From assembly GCF_008831285.2 (NCBI RefSeq), contig NC_045151.1, positions 3,903,544 to 3,967,543 of the forward strand: a DNA stretch of 64,000 bases. The letters run 5' to 3'. A program made the position numbers and the translations under genes. Under the pieces are notes generated by a model. It did not search any database. It was not told where the DNA came from and saw only the letters and a list, made by a program, of their open reading frames with translations. The number at the start of each line of letters is the position of its first letter. Within the stretch, counting starts at the first letter, position 1. Origin of the DNA: Nymphaea colorata (Eukaryota; Streptophyta; Magnoliopsida; Nymphaeales; Nymphaeaceae). Below, in pieces: positions 1 through 13,229 of this stretch.

Positions 1-1467
1 AGAGCGCTACTACAAGAAAGGAGTTGAACATGACATTGAGAAAAAGAATTCTTGGGCTTTGTAAACTTAATGAACTGGGTTAAAGAGTGTGCTGCTACCT
101 GTTGACGACAGTGTAGTCCAGAACCGGGCTACAGATGGGAGGAGGTGCTTATTGGCCTATTTACATGGCAACACAGTTTCATGTCCCTCTTAATTTAGGG
201 TATAGTTTTTTTGGGGCTTATTTGGCAGTGGTTACAATAACGCATTGTTTCATGTATCAGCATTAATAATTGGAGAAACTACTCAGGAAACATTATGTCA
301 TGGTACTACATGAATGCCCCTCTAGTTTTAAGATAGATACGTGCATGTATTACTATTGTGATTGCCAAACAAGCCCTTAAGAAACATTGTGTCATCAAGA
401 TATTTTTTAAGATATAATTTACAGTCTGTCACACAAGTATGATGCATATTTTTATTTACTTTAAAATTCTAGAGCTGAGATCAATTCACAATTTATGTGT
501 TACCCAACAATTCAGTTCTAAGATATAAAAAGTCACAACTACTTTGTTTCTTGGCGGGTCGACGCCTTAATGAGCATCAATGGGGTATTTTTGCATTGCA
601 GATGCTTGTTTATGTATCTCGATGAACGGTTGTCATTATGAGCATTGATGACGCACCATTTTGTGGTGGGCAATGCTGGAGTCTCCTCAATGACTAGGTG
701 ATGGTTTTTTGGGTGAGCAGAAAGTCCCACTGCTTGAGTAAAGACTAAAGTCTAAGCTTAAGCCCTTGCCTTTTAATGGTTTAAGGTCTTCTTAGGGTAA
801 AAGGTCTGCTTGACATGCCATCCTGCTGTACTTGTTTATATGTGACCTCCTTTTTTGTAGTGCAAAAAGTTGTTCAGAAAGAAAACTAGCTGCTAACCTG
901 TCTCTGTCTTGTTCGTTGCAATAACGTCCTTTAGAACCGGCATGCATATGGTTGCAGGTGGAGAGATTTTAAACACCATCATTCGTGTTCAAATAGAAGC
1001 ACATCTACTGGTGCACTAGTCATTAAAATTTCAATAGTTTACGTGAATGATCAATTATCTCAACTTATTTAGTCCGCTTTTTCTCAAATTCTGATGACAA
1101 ATAAATAGGTTAAGATATATCGTGATTTTTGGTAGACGTGATTTGTTCAAAATGAAATTTGAAGGCACATAATTCTAATTCTCAGCCTAACCAGAAGTAT
1201 ATATTTGCTAAAATAAAATAAGATGAAATATATGGTGAAGATTATTAGGATAAACGATCATTCCCGTTATTCCTATCTAGTCATTGCTGGGTACATGGCT
1301 TCCCTATATATGGCAAAGTTGGTTTTTGTCTTTTTTTAGTTCTTTCAATAATGAAAAATGGTTCAGTGTTTGGGCAGATTAGATTTGTATTGGTGTACTA
1401 TGCAGTGTGCTCAAGACCCAATGCATGTCACGCCATATTATTGGGCCCTGAAAAGAAAATTTTCCCG
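1..1467. repeat. Segment duplicated in inverted orientation at 36,703-38,169 and 52,840-54,302
   Basis: Reading this stretch backwards reproduces 36,703-38,169 almost base for base (position 1 pairs with about 38,169 and 1,351 with about 36,818, so the register is constant), and again in the next tandem unit. Similarity stops sharply near 1,467. Small open frames, such as 539-730 on the minus strand, show no recognisable domain and are not called genes. No promoter, RNA gene or transposon end is recognised inside. Confidence 0.9.
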
Positions 1468-3021
1468 ATCATAAGAATTTCATTTTTTAGAAAAAATCAA
1501 TCATTCAAGCATGACCTTTCAGCAGATTCTGAATGCCAGCATTTGTGCTCAAATGTAAACAGGCAAATCAAAAGGTTATCAAGTGTGTTCTTTGAGCGGG
1601 CAATTAAAGACTCAGTTAGTTAAGTGCACCGGTTTGTGCATGTAACACATATACGGTAAAGAGAAAACATGGTAGGGTTGCAATGTTGTGAAAATTATCT
1701 AAAAAAATATATTTTTTAGACTTTTAATTTCCTTCAGTTTTTCTATCTCTATAAAAAGCCTTTTTTATTAACCAGGAGTATTTTTGTAATGATCTATATT
1801 AGCATGCAAAAATTTCATGCACTATGTGGCGTACATAACCTGCTTTGTTCGAAGACAATTTTTTTTAAAGGAAATGTGGAGGCACATATTTAGATTTTGT
1901 AATCAGTAATTCAAAACAGAAGTTTATATTTGCAAAAATAAAATAAAATGAAGGCATACATGCCTTCACTAGATATAGCAATGCTGTTTTTTTATTAGTA
2001 ATGAAAACGTGGTGAATGATTGGAACCAAGGATGCATAATCGGGTTCTTTCAATATTGACAAATGGTTCGTTAATCAAACAGAATGGATGTGGGTTGGTG
2101 TGCCTAGCAGTGTGCATTGGAACAAATACAGTACTGGAACATGTAACGTCTGTTTGTTGGGCCCTTACAAGAAAATTGCCCATCCATTTTTCCTTTTTTA
2201 TTTTTTTGAGGTGTTTCACAACATGAGTTTGATGAATTTGCATTAATAGTAATAATATATTTTATGGAACATTATTTTTTATGTTTCATCAAACTATCAC
2301 AATCTTTGCAATAGATTTATAAAATACTAAACTAGTGTTTATGATGCCAAACAAGTCTTATGCGGTTTTCCTTTTACTCTAATTTTATTATTAAAAGTAA
2401 TCTGTGTTAAGGAGCTGTTTGGCCGTTCTGGACATCCAAACATTTTCTTTCTGTTATGTTCAATCTACATTGCTTAAAATTTGCATTGTGAATTTGGTAC
2501 AGTGTGTTCGGTGGGGAGTCAAGGTCCCATATGGGTGACCTTGGTAGATTTTTTATTTGGCACTAGAATTGAATAAGGTCATAAGGTTGCAAGAAAGGGC
2601 GTGTATCAATGGTTATGGTAGGGTGATATCAAGAGACACGTCTGGCAAGAAAATTTTGGGGTTTTGGAAATGTATAGAATAAAACATAGTGTTCTTCTTA
2701 TCTAACACTGGTTGATGGTGCTTGATAGCATAATGCAAAGAACATAAATGCCTTTTTTGGACACTCTAGGAGTGGGATATACAACCTCAATTTGCCTGCT
2801 TTAGCCTGTGCTATGCATTTCATAAAAGGAGCACACACAACATATGAAATGCTACTTGTTTGCTAGGAAGCCAAATCAGCATTTGGTAAGAGGAACATTG
2901 GGTTCTCTTTTGTCATGTCTTCCATCAATGAATCAAGGATTTCTTTCAGGAAGATGTCCTCTGCATGATTTTGAGGAAATTTTCTACCAAACAAAATGTT
3001 AATAGAGGAATTAGAGGAAAC

Positions 3022-3522
3022 ATGGAGGCAGGGGAAGGGGTGGAGCCATTAACTCCTTCACCGTCTTGACCAAGAGTGGTGGATCTTTGTTTGAAGTGTT
3101 TCTCAGCTTCAGGAGCGAAGACAGCAGAAAGTGTTTGATTGGACATCTTTATGAGGGCCTTGAGGAGCATGGTCTTTCCACCTTCATAGACAATGGAAGG
3201 TTGGAAAAGGAGGAGGATATCAATAAACTATTTGAATACATAGAGAGGTCCAAGATCTTTGTCCTCATCTTATGCAAACGGTTTGCATAATCGAAATGGT
3301 GCTTAAAAGAGGTGACCAAAAGTGTGGAGTGCGGGAAGGAGATAATGCCGGCCTTGTTGTGGAAACTTCTAGCACCGGCAACCAGAACAGGCCCTTCAAA
3401 TCTGCATTTAAGGATCTTCAATCCAACAAGAAGCAAGACCAAGCGGAGGTGAGGAAATGGAGAAAAGCATTGAAGAAAGTCGGAAATCTCTCTGGCTTCA
3501 ATCTGATCAAGGACATGAATGG
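3022..3522 (+). pseudogene. TIR-domain exon of a TIR-NLR disease-resistance gene, broken
   Basis: The frame opened at 3,066 reads as the N-terminal half of a plant TIR domain: the first strand and box (FEVFLSFRSEDSRK), then a helix (GHLYEGLEEHGLSTFID) and the ERSKIFVLILCKRFA strand. A TAA at 3,288-3,290 interrupts it. The same frame then continues as SKWCLKEV, the SxWCLxEL box holding the catalytic Glu of TIR NADases (codon 3,309-3,311). Between about 3,350 and 3,400 the reading moves to another frame, which gives AFKDLQSNKK and EVRKWRKALKKVGNLSGFNL. The exon appears to end at a GT donor at 3,523, where TNL first exons usually end. The nearest ATG (3,022) is in a third frame. No P-loop or other NB-ARC motif and no LRR was seen downstream. 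Family TIR domains are about 170 residues. The defects make a functional product unlikely; the assignment to TIR is firm. Confidence 0.85.
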
Positions 3523-4103
3523 GTATATGCCTCTCTCTCTCTCTTCGTGTCACTCTTTGTCCAGAATAATTAAAATTTAATCAGATCTCTCTTTCTTTTC
3601 CTCTCTCTTTAAATTTATAGTCTAACCGGAAGGATGCTTTGTTGTCTATAGCTTTTCAGTTGCTTCAATTCATATCTTATTCATATGCTTATTTTCGGCT
3701 TGTGTTGTCCGAACGTCATGTTCGGCTAGTATTTAGATATTTTTCCTTAAACATCGTTATCTTGTCAGCTATATTAATCTAACACATCCTTCACTATTGG
3801 AGTTTCTCAAATTCATCTTCCAGTTACTTACTTTACTTAATTAACCAGGACATATCCTTAAAGCTACTATTTGTTAAAAGTGAGAAAATTTAAGACGTGA
3901 TTTTGTGTTGAGACAACTATATATATGTACATATATATTGGCTGACTGGTCAATTAGTTGGTGGGTGACAAGGTTCAACATATATTAGCCTATTGTTCAC
4001 CTTTTTGAAAAATTCATTTTTATAAGTGACAGCTCATTAACCATGTAGTGAAGTTAAAAAATGTTTCATAATCAATGCATGTAACACACACACACACATA
4101 TAT
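3523..4103. other. Former intron and flank of the TIR exon, no gene seen
   Basis: The stretch begins with a GT donor and a CT-rich run, then AT-rich sequence typical of a TNL intron. A diverged copy follows the second TIR relic (16,600-17,235). No NB-ARC exon was found in any frame here or in the 4 kb downstream. Confidence 0.5.
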
Positions 4104-4118
4104 ATCTAAAATATTTTG

Positions 4119-4162
<44 letters not shown>

Positions 4163-4177
4163 CAAAATATTTTAGAT
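4104..4177. repeat. Near-perfect palindrome centred on an (AT)n run
   Basis: A 20-base arm starting atctaaaatattttggaata is matched by its exact reverse complement ending at 4,177. The spacer is an alternating AT run that is itself self-complementary, so all of about 74 bases can fold as one hairpin or extrude as a cruciform. Diverged versions occur at 17,240-17,300 and 17,413-17,480. Confidence 0.85.
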
Positions 4178-5258
4178 ATTGGTTTCATTTCTTTAATTTT
4201 TCATAGCAGTAAAAAACATAAAAGATTTAATGCTACTAAATGAGCTTAGAGTCTTTTATTGATAATTCTAGTACTTCGACATTATTTTTCCTTGTAAATA
4301 TAAATTATAAATTGTTCACGATTTTGAAAAATTTATTTATAAGTGACACCTCATTAACCATGTAATAAAATTAATAAATGTTTCATGATCAATGCACACA
4401 CACACACACACACATATATAGACATATATATCATTATTATTATAGATATTGGTTTCATTTCTTTGATTTTTCATGGCAGTCAAAAACATAAAAGCTTTAA
4501 AGCTACTAAACAAGCCTAGAGTCTTTGGTCTGTTAAAAACACTTAGAGTTTTAACTAGCCAGATTTAATTATATAACAAAACATTGTTAATGTGTAAACA
4601 AGTGTGTAAGAAAATTATGTGACTTGTTTTTCTAATGAACAAGAAGATAATTTATAAAATAATTTGTTTGAACTGTAAAAATTTCTTTGTATGAATTCTT
4701 TAACACTTGCAGCTGGTATATTGTGAACCAATAATTTTTTAGTGATTTCAGCAGTTGATTTTCCAGAATCTACATAATGTTGTTTAATAAATCTCTTTTT
4801 TTTTCTCACTGATGTATATATTGGTAGGTTTGAGATCCATAAATATTCATTTTAGTTGTTGATATTTTCAAGATGGCCGACTGAGAAAATTACCCAACCA
4901 CATAAAATATCTGGAGTTAATTTCACTCATGTTTTAACTTTTTTAATCTTCCTGATGCTTCTTGTATTAACTGAAATCCTAACTTTTCTCTTTGTGAAAC
5001 AAGCTTGGAATATGCCATGATACATTGAGCTTGAGGAAAATGAGAACTGAGTTATTGGCCGATTGATCGATTTAATAGGGAGTTCACAAGGTTCCACATA
5101 TTTTTTTCTTTGGCATAAAATTGTAAATTATATATCATTCAAGTACTTCACAAGGGATGACATAATTTATTCGTAAAAATATTTTGAAAATTATATTTTA
5201 TAACACCTTGTTAACCATGTAACACAATTAATTAAATGTCTCATGATCAATGCACGTA

Positions 5259-5296
<38 letters not shown>

Positions 5297-5490
5297 GAAA
5301 TCTGGAGAGCCTTTTCTGCCTCTGAATAATGGCTCTGCATGAGTTAGAGAAAGTTTGGAAAGCACACGTGGGTGATCTACTCAGTAAAGCAGACTAACTG
5401 ACCAATGATACGTATCTGATACTAGTGAAAATCCATTGTCCATCCTTCTCAGCCAGATTGAACCTCTTTATAAAGTTCTTGAATATGTGA
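4178..5490. other. AT-rich repeat modules, no gene
   Basis: This is a chain of related blocks. Each contains a line close to ccatgtaacacaattaatta, then a catgatcaatgcac motif, then an (AC)n or (AT)n run (about 4,400 and 5,259-5,293). The same blocks recur in A2 (17,640-18,720) and, inverted, in the tandem units (26,540, 33,800, 34,720, 35,600, 40,720). The simple repeats sit at the same place in each block, so they arose from one ancestral site. The frame at 4,615-4,809 on the minus strand has no recognisable domain. Confidence 0.6.
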
Positions 5491-5885
5491 ATGAGGTATA
5501 GGAAGATAGTTAGCCAAGATTACCGCCTCCATGAGACAGGTAGACACAATGTAAGAACATTAGCATCCTCAATCAATTGACAAGCTGAAAATGGAAAAGA
5601 AAGCAAGAATTCAGATGGCATGTAGATTATTCCACTGTCTGATTTTTTTTTAAGCAAAAGTACTGAATGTGACTGAAAGACTGTTTCGTCACTAATGGAA
5701 ACATGGAACAATCAGTACTTTTGCTTACAATTGCAAAAGAATTATACATACCATGTGAATTCTTGCTTACTTTTCCATTTTCAGCTTTCCAATGGATTGA
5801 GAAGATCCACCACTGTCTTATTGCCAATGTTCTTACATTGTATATAATTACTTGTCTCATGGAGTCGTGGGTGCATTGACCTTTT
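5491..5885. repeat. Foldback element copy (A1)
   Basis: The left arm carries the line ctccatgagacaggtagaca and then a track close to gctgaaaatggaaaagaaag. The right arm carries the same lines as reverse complement. The inner stem is aagcaaaagtactga against its complement near 5,715-5,730. The fold is imperfect but spans nearly the whole element. In block A2 the matching copy keeps only the left arm (18,920-19,075). Confidence 0.75.
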
Positions 5886-5900
5886 TGAGATGAAAAACAT

Positions 5901-5937
<37 letters not shown>

Positions 5938-5989
5938 TCTGGCTGACTGCTCCAGCTAGTTTTCTAGTCCTTGTTAAATGTGTTCACGA

Positions 5990-6829
5990 TTACTCCAAGT
6001 TCTTCAATAGCGCCACGGACCAAGGCTTAATTTTTCAGTCTTGCAATTTTGTTATAGTTTTGGCATTATCCTTTTCTGGAATTTGACATTGAATTAAAAT
6101 TGTATGGACTGTTTCAAATTTTGATATTAATTTTCTCATTTTATTCACATTATTTAATCTTATGAATCTCATCTAAGCACATTGATCATTCGTATGATTT
6201 GCTCACCATCACTCAAAAGTTCAAGCTAGGGCCGGCACATAATGATCCACATTCCAAAGCATAAAGAATCAATCATGCGATTTTTATTGAACCAAAGGAC
6301 CCTAAAATTTATTTCTAACAACTTCGAGAACCTGCTGGCAGCATGCATTGGAACTTTTCTTTAAAAAATCAAACAATTGTCCACATGGTATGGATGGTGA
6401 AGAGAACCATTTCCATGTCCCACTCAATATGAAACAACAATATTGCTATGGAAGAATTTGATGGACATGGACCCATAGAACGGAACAGAAGCATTGAGTT
6501 TGCAGCCAATTCATTGAACAAAAATTTTGACAATATAAGGGCCGAAGCAAGCTATCTGTGATTCTTTTCAGGCAAGGAAAGAGAGCAGATTGTTGTCCAC
6601 ACACAAAATTTAAAGCTTATGAGTGCCAAAGAGAGGAACAAGAGGGAAGGCTGAAATAGGAAAAAGTCAGGCGAAATAGACACACCAATACCTCTCTCTC
6701 CCTCTCCTAAGGGAAGAAGATGATGGAAATAGACGTGAGCGGCTCATTTACCTGCTGCCAAGGGCCGAGATACCTAACTGTAATTCAATACTGGAGTTTG
6801 GATGGACCTAAATACGTGAACCTCTCATT
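5990..6829. repeat. Module shared with 19,075-19,870, no gene recognised
   Basis: The module is collinear with 19,075-19,870 and, inverted, with 32,640-33,405 and 48,780-49,550. It contains a recognisable line cctgctggcagcatgcattg near 6,330 and a tgccaagggccgagatac line near 6,757. The latter recurs near 19,825, 21,707 and in the inverted units. Short open frames occur on both strands in several copies but differ in frame and stops between copies, which argues against coding. Confidence 0.6.
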
Positions 6830-8234
<1,405 letters not shown>

Positions 8235-10807
8235 ATTTGAACCCCCTTTTTGGAATTGGGCTTAAAGCTCTTCAAAGGGATATCAATATCAGAACAAATC
8301 AAGCAACAAAAACAAAGGCCCACTACTACAGTTGAATCCCTATGAAAAATAACTCATATCAAACTTCCATGCCCACAATCATCTATCTATATGTTTTTAG
8401 ATTAAACAATTGATAGAAACAGAAAGATGTAACCATAACAACACAACTATATAGAATGAAAGGCGTCTATGACAAAAAACAAGATGAGTATGACAGTATA
8501 CATGGTGAAGTTAGCAGAATAGGGAACAAAATGGACAATGACAAGAAAAGAGCCAAAAGGTATATGACACTTAGCCAACAACCGGGCACACATAAAAGAT
8601 CTGGGATAAACTTCACTCACCTGACTTACAACATTTTATAAATAAGAGGGAAAGGGAGAGACTTGAGGGACAATACCTGAAAGCAGGAAACATGTCACAA
8701 AAGTGGTGAGTTGGTGAAAAGCAAGCTTTTGAGAAGGAGGTGACCTGTGGCAAAGACGAGCAGCTGAAATTTCCATGAATTCTGGGCATATCAAATGCAC
8801 ACTAACTTACAGATTTTTCCAATTATTAAATGTATGCAGACTGAAAGAAATTTAGCTTGTGCATTCAAAAACTAATGGCCAGCTGCAGTCTATTTGCTCC
8901 TCGATCCACTGCAGTCTTCTCTCAAACTTTAGCAGCCCAAGGTGGAGGATTCAGCATCAACCTCCACAACTTTTGCACAAGTTCAAAGTAAGAAGTAGTG
9001 ATCAGCATGCACCACATTTCTTAGTTTTCCATGCAACAATGTTCTTTTATAATGGAGATATGTAGATGAAGAAAGGCGGTGGCGTCTGAAGCAGTTATAC
9101 AAGAATCCATGTTTTTCCATGTCTGATTTCATACATCTCAATATCCTCATTCTTGAATTAGATTCGCAATATGTCCTATTAAGGACTTGAACATCATCAT
9201 TCTTTCTCTTTGACCCTTCACGAGTTTGATGCTTCATCCCCTCCCTTGAGCCATCAACCACCTTAGGAGAGGTGCCTTCATGATTAGCTTCTCCCACATA
9301 GGTTCCATGCACCACAGAAGCCTTCGAACCAATACATCCAGCCTCATTATTCAGTAGTCAATCTAGTCCCTTTGATAAAAAGGAAAACAAAAAATCGAAC
9401 TATAATTCTCCACTAATCTTAGTGCCAAGACGGGTTGCTGATTAATGATTGTAGAGATTCATCAAAATGACAAATGAAAAATGAGATCCACCATGCACAA
9501 ATAACAGGGGGAAAATGTGATTGCTATGAAAAACAAGGGCATTATTCACATAGCACCCAATAACTCAGGCATACACGTACCCTTGTGTATTAACAGCCAG
9601 TAAGAAAAAAAATACAAGAGACATGCTCAACCATGAAAACCAGTTGAAAGGGATAGGCCAATGGACTAAATGCATCTCTTCACAAATTCAAGAGCTTGAT
9701 AGGGTCTTCCTTCTTTGGCATGCATGTGAATATTTGACAACTATTTAGGGGAAAACTCATAAAGCTTCTTTGTCTCGCTAGATGATTACACTATGCATGT
9801 ACTAAGTGGCTTAGTTCTATAATTCTTCCTTTTCATTTCCAATCATGTGTTCTAAACACAAGGACTTGGTTTTCAAGAGAATTTAAAAGGAAAAAGAAAC
9901 AAATGTCATCCGCCATTTTCCTTGAATAGATTCTTGCATCATTTTCTAACAAGTGAAAGGCTGAAAGGCATGTACCAAATGCACCTTAAAAGACCCAATT
10001 CAATGGAACATTTTTACCAGCCATTGTTCATCTATTTACCCACCTCCTTGCATCATTATTAACCGTTCCTGTGAAGATGTTCTTTTAAGCCCTCACAGTA
10101 AAGAAGCCCAATTTCATGTCAAAGAAGGCCTTTGTCCAACATCAGGGCAGAGAAAACACCCAAGAAGGGGGTGAAAACCAAAATAAGCTAGCATCTATTC
10201 ATCCACCGAATGCTATCAGATTGAGTCCATTAAGCCAAGTCACCGATTCAGAGAATCATCTGAATGGAATGAGAAATGGTAAAAAATATTTTAAAACATT
10301 GTTCTTGGAAGAAAAAATGGTGAATATACAAAAAAATGAAAAAAATTAATCAATCCCTTCCTTATATTCACTCTCTTATTTTTTCCCTTTTGTCAACCAT
10401 CATGTCCACCCGAGGATTCGTGGAACCAAGGGAGGTGAGGGACCTGAAAAGCCAGTGCCCTCAAAAAGATTGATTTAATTCATTTTCGTTTCTATGCATG
10501 TAAGTACATACACACATACACATATGAACATACGTACACATTATAAATATATGTGTGTGTGCGTGTGTGTGTGTGCCAAATCAAATAGTGACTTTGGCTT
10601 TTTAAAGTCACCGAATCATCTAACCAAGGCCGTTTGATCCATCATGATGATTGGTTAAGAAAAAAAAGAAAAAAAGGTGATGGATATTTTCGTCATATAG
10701 TATTGGTTTCCACCTTTTTCTTTATATTTTTTTAACCATCCATCTACATCAAATGAGAAGCCCTGCTTAGATGGCTCAGTGACTCTAAATGGTAAAAGCT
10801 ATCATTC

Positions 10808-10848
<41 letters not shown>

Positions 10849-11161
10849 TTTGGATGCTGAATAGTTACTGATAGTTAACAATTAAGAACTTATCACTGAA
10901 AGTAAGGTAAACTATGGCTAAAAGTATCATGAACCATTGTGATATTATAAATTTTCACCAATGCCCCTATGGCGACGGTTTTTTAGCAATAGATTTTTCA
11001 TTTTTAGTTATCTGGTAGCCAAAAATATCATGATATTTTTAAAATACCATGATATTTTTAAAATACCATGATATTAAAGAAAAAAGGGGAAAAAAGGAAA
11101 ATCCTGATATTAAAAAAAAGTTAAAAATCAATTTCATGTAACACGATTTTTTCTTTTTTGT

Positions 11162-11208
<47 letters not shown>

Positions 11209-11850
11209 CAATTTTTGCTAAGTTATGGTGTCAAAGAAATCGGCACCAAATAGCAATTCTAAGAAACATAATCAATATTATTTCATGATTAAAATGCAAA
11301 GGATATGTTATAGCCGACGAATTCATTGGCCTACTATTTGGTGACTTCATGCACCAGCATTATATATGTGAACTGTCCACTTGTTAACTGTCAATTTAAA
11401 CCACATACATGCAGGTGCTGTTACAGATATGGAGGGTAAGACACTGCAATTTCAAAGAGTGCGGGTAATGGGTACTGCTAGGTGTACACATATTGTAGCT
11501 GTACCAAACATACAAACACACATATGCACCAGTGTTTTAATTGCCCGCACTCCACGATAAATTCATAGCTCACACTTTTTCCATATGCACACACACACAC
11601 ACATACACCAGTGCATACACGATAAATTCATAGCTCAAACTTTTTCCATTGCAATGACAAAAAATGTTCGGGCAAAACATTTTTTGAAGCTCATAGTTGA
11701 CCCACTACAATAAAAGATAAAAAAGTATTCCCAATCCATGTCGACAACAAAGTTAGGTCCTATCTAAATGGTGAAGCACCCAGAACTTTTGTCTCATAAT
11801 TGCTGTACTGACACAAGCTTAGTTGTCAAAAACATGAAAATGTATACCAA
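8235..11850. other. Sequence present once in the window, no gene recognised
   Basis: No protein family was recognised in the open frames at 8,456-8,641 (+), 8,983-9,315 (-) and 10,116-10,349 (+). The frame at 8,983-9,315 is the longest (110 codons), is rich in basic residues and has no known motif. The stretch contains a (GT)n run at about 10,549-10,575, (AT)n runs at 10,809-10,847 and 11,164-11,206, and a roughly 19-base tandem repeat (core taccatgatattttt) at about 11,027-11,076. Unlike its surroundings it shows no copy in the tandem units. Confidence 0.5.
11553..11655. repeat. Direct repeat of about 35 bases, period 65
   Basis: The line cacgataaattcatagctca occurs at 11,553 and again at 11,618, each followed by a cactttttccat-like end, with a (CA)n run between them. 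It lies just upstream of the pararetrovirus fragment. Confidence 0.85.
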
Positions 11851-12314
11851 AGTTTTAAAACTAATCCACCCAAAGAAGATACATTTGGAGACAGAATAGA
11901 ATTTTTAAGAAAATGGTACCAAGTAACTTGCAAAAAATATGTTAAAGACAAAAAATTGAACAGAATTATGCAGTCACCCTATAGGTGTTGTGAAGATTAT
12001 CTTATACTAAAAAATATAAGAAAATAAAACATTACTATAATAAATATAAAAAACTAAAAACAATATACCCAAAGAAAAAATATTATGTAAGAAATAAAAA
12101 TAAATACCTAAAAAATATGAAAACATGCAAATGCTACAACTGTGGCAAGATAGGACATATAGCAAAATAATGCAAACAACCTATAAAACCAAAAATAGTA
12201 AATATTATAGAAGAAGAATTTATAGATATAGGGCAACTGAATGAATCTGGTATATCAGAAATAGAAACTATATATGAAATAGACACTGAAAATGAATATA
12301 GTGAAGATGAATAA
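11851..12314 (+). pseudogene. Endogenous caulimovirid, coat-protein C-terminal part (broken)
   Basis: Two frames join into one protein-like stretch. Frame 1 (from about 11,851 to a TAA at 12,025) contains a DRIEFLRKWYQVTCKKY segment followed by a YRCCEDY-like segment. Frame 0 (from about 12,027) is strongly basic (Lys and Tyr rich) and leads into a zinc knuckle of the CX2CX4HX4C type (cysteines at 12,132 and 12,141, histidine at 12,156, last cysteine at 12,171). It is followed by an acidic, Ile and Glu rich tail ending at a TAA at 12,312. A basic stretch, a knuckle and an acidic tail are typical of coat proteins in Caulimoviridae. A frameshift near 12,025 and a TAA (12,168) inside the knuckle disable it. 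The plus strand is very A-rich, as in these viruses and unlike the flanks. A retrotransposon gag knuckle is the alternative, but the movement-protein match just downstream favours the virus. Confidence 0.75.
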
Positions 12315-12455
12315 GGAGATAGAAGCTTCCTAGGAAAAAAAATACCAAGAAGAATTAACAGAAGAATATACACTTTAGAGAATTATATTTGACGCAAAAA
12401 ACTTACATTAAATTGAGCAACAAGAAATTGACATAAGTAAATAAAAAATATTTGA

Positions 12456-12986
12456 ATTCCCACGTATCCGACGCATGCCAGGAATCAAGAATTTACTAAA
12501 AAAGAAAATGGAAGAATACTATGTAATAGATGGGAACATGTGATAGATATAGTCCAAGCCACAGGGACAACTAGAGTACTCCTAATTAGTAGACTAGGAA
12601 TTAAAGGAGAACTAAAACAACTAAAACTTACTACACCAATGAAGTATGTAGATTTTGGAGGAATTGAAATACTAGTTAAAGCATGTTTTAAAGAAGGAAC
12701 AAATACACCACTAGAATTATATCTAACAGATGATGGAATAATTTACCCTGAGAAAGCCATTATAGCCAAAATAAAAGAAAATCTAATATATCAAAAACTA
12801 AAATTTGTAATAAAGCCAAATTTCACAATAAGCCTAACAGACCAACATATGGACGGAAGTCTAGTATTATATTGAAAATTATCAAGAATCCTATTAGAAA
12901 AAGGATGTAAAGTAATGACGATAAAAGGCAAAAATATGTTTGTAGTGATCAATAAACGTAAAATATCAACCAAACGAAGAAACAAT
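12456..12986 (+). pseudogene. Endogenous caulimovirid, movement-protein-like part (broken)
   Basis: The same frame as the zinc knuckle continues through several stops (12,312 to 12,453) and then runs open from 12,456 to a TGA at 12,873, with protein-like sequence beyond it to about 12,986. It contains VDFGGIEILVKACFKEG, a PNFTISLTD strand and a KGCKVMTIKGKNMFVV strand, which I read as the 30K-type cell-to-cell movement protein of Caulimoviridae. The family product binds nucleic acid and widens plasmodesmata. Here it would be a fragment with an internal stop and no usable start. Protease, reverse transcriptase and RNase H regions were not found. The right edge abuts a host repeat at 12,985-12,987. 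Integration is a relic; nothing suggests expression. Confidence 0.8.
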
Positions 12987-13135
12987 TGCTAGGTATGAGA
13001 TACAAAAACAATAATTTTACCCATTGATTTTTCGAGGATGGACAACTGAGAACAATTCAAGAAGGGTATTTTCATAATCTAGCATAAGGAGTAACTTTTT
13101 GAATCAATTTTTTTCAACAATTTATATTGGAAAAA
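12987..13135 (+). repeat. Repeat D copy flanking the viral fragment
   Basis: It starts ttgctaggtatgagatac and contains agaagggtattttcataat. Copies are at 63,869-64,000 (close), 63,716-63,800 (diverged), and inverted at about 34,801-34,905 and 50,937-51,040. The match begins within two bases of where the viral reading frame ends. Confidence 0.8.
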
Positions 13136-13229
13136 CCAGTAGTCAAAATGAGTTTTTTATAGGGTTGGCACCTAAGGGTTTAGTAACTACCAATTTCTCT
13201 CTCATACACAATATATATACATATATATA

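Noticed and set aside
8983-9315. 110-codon minus-strand frame
   Set aside because: No motif, splice context or homologous copy was recognised, and its length is within chance for this much sequence.
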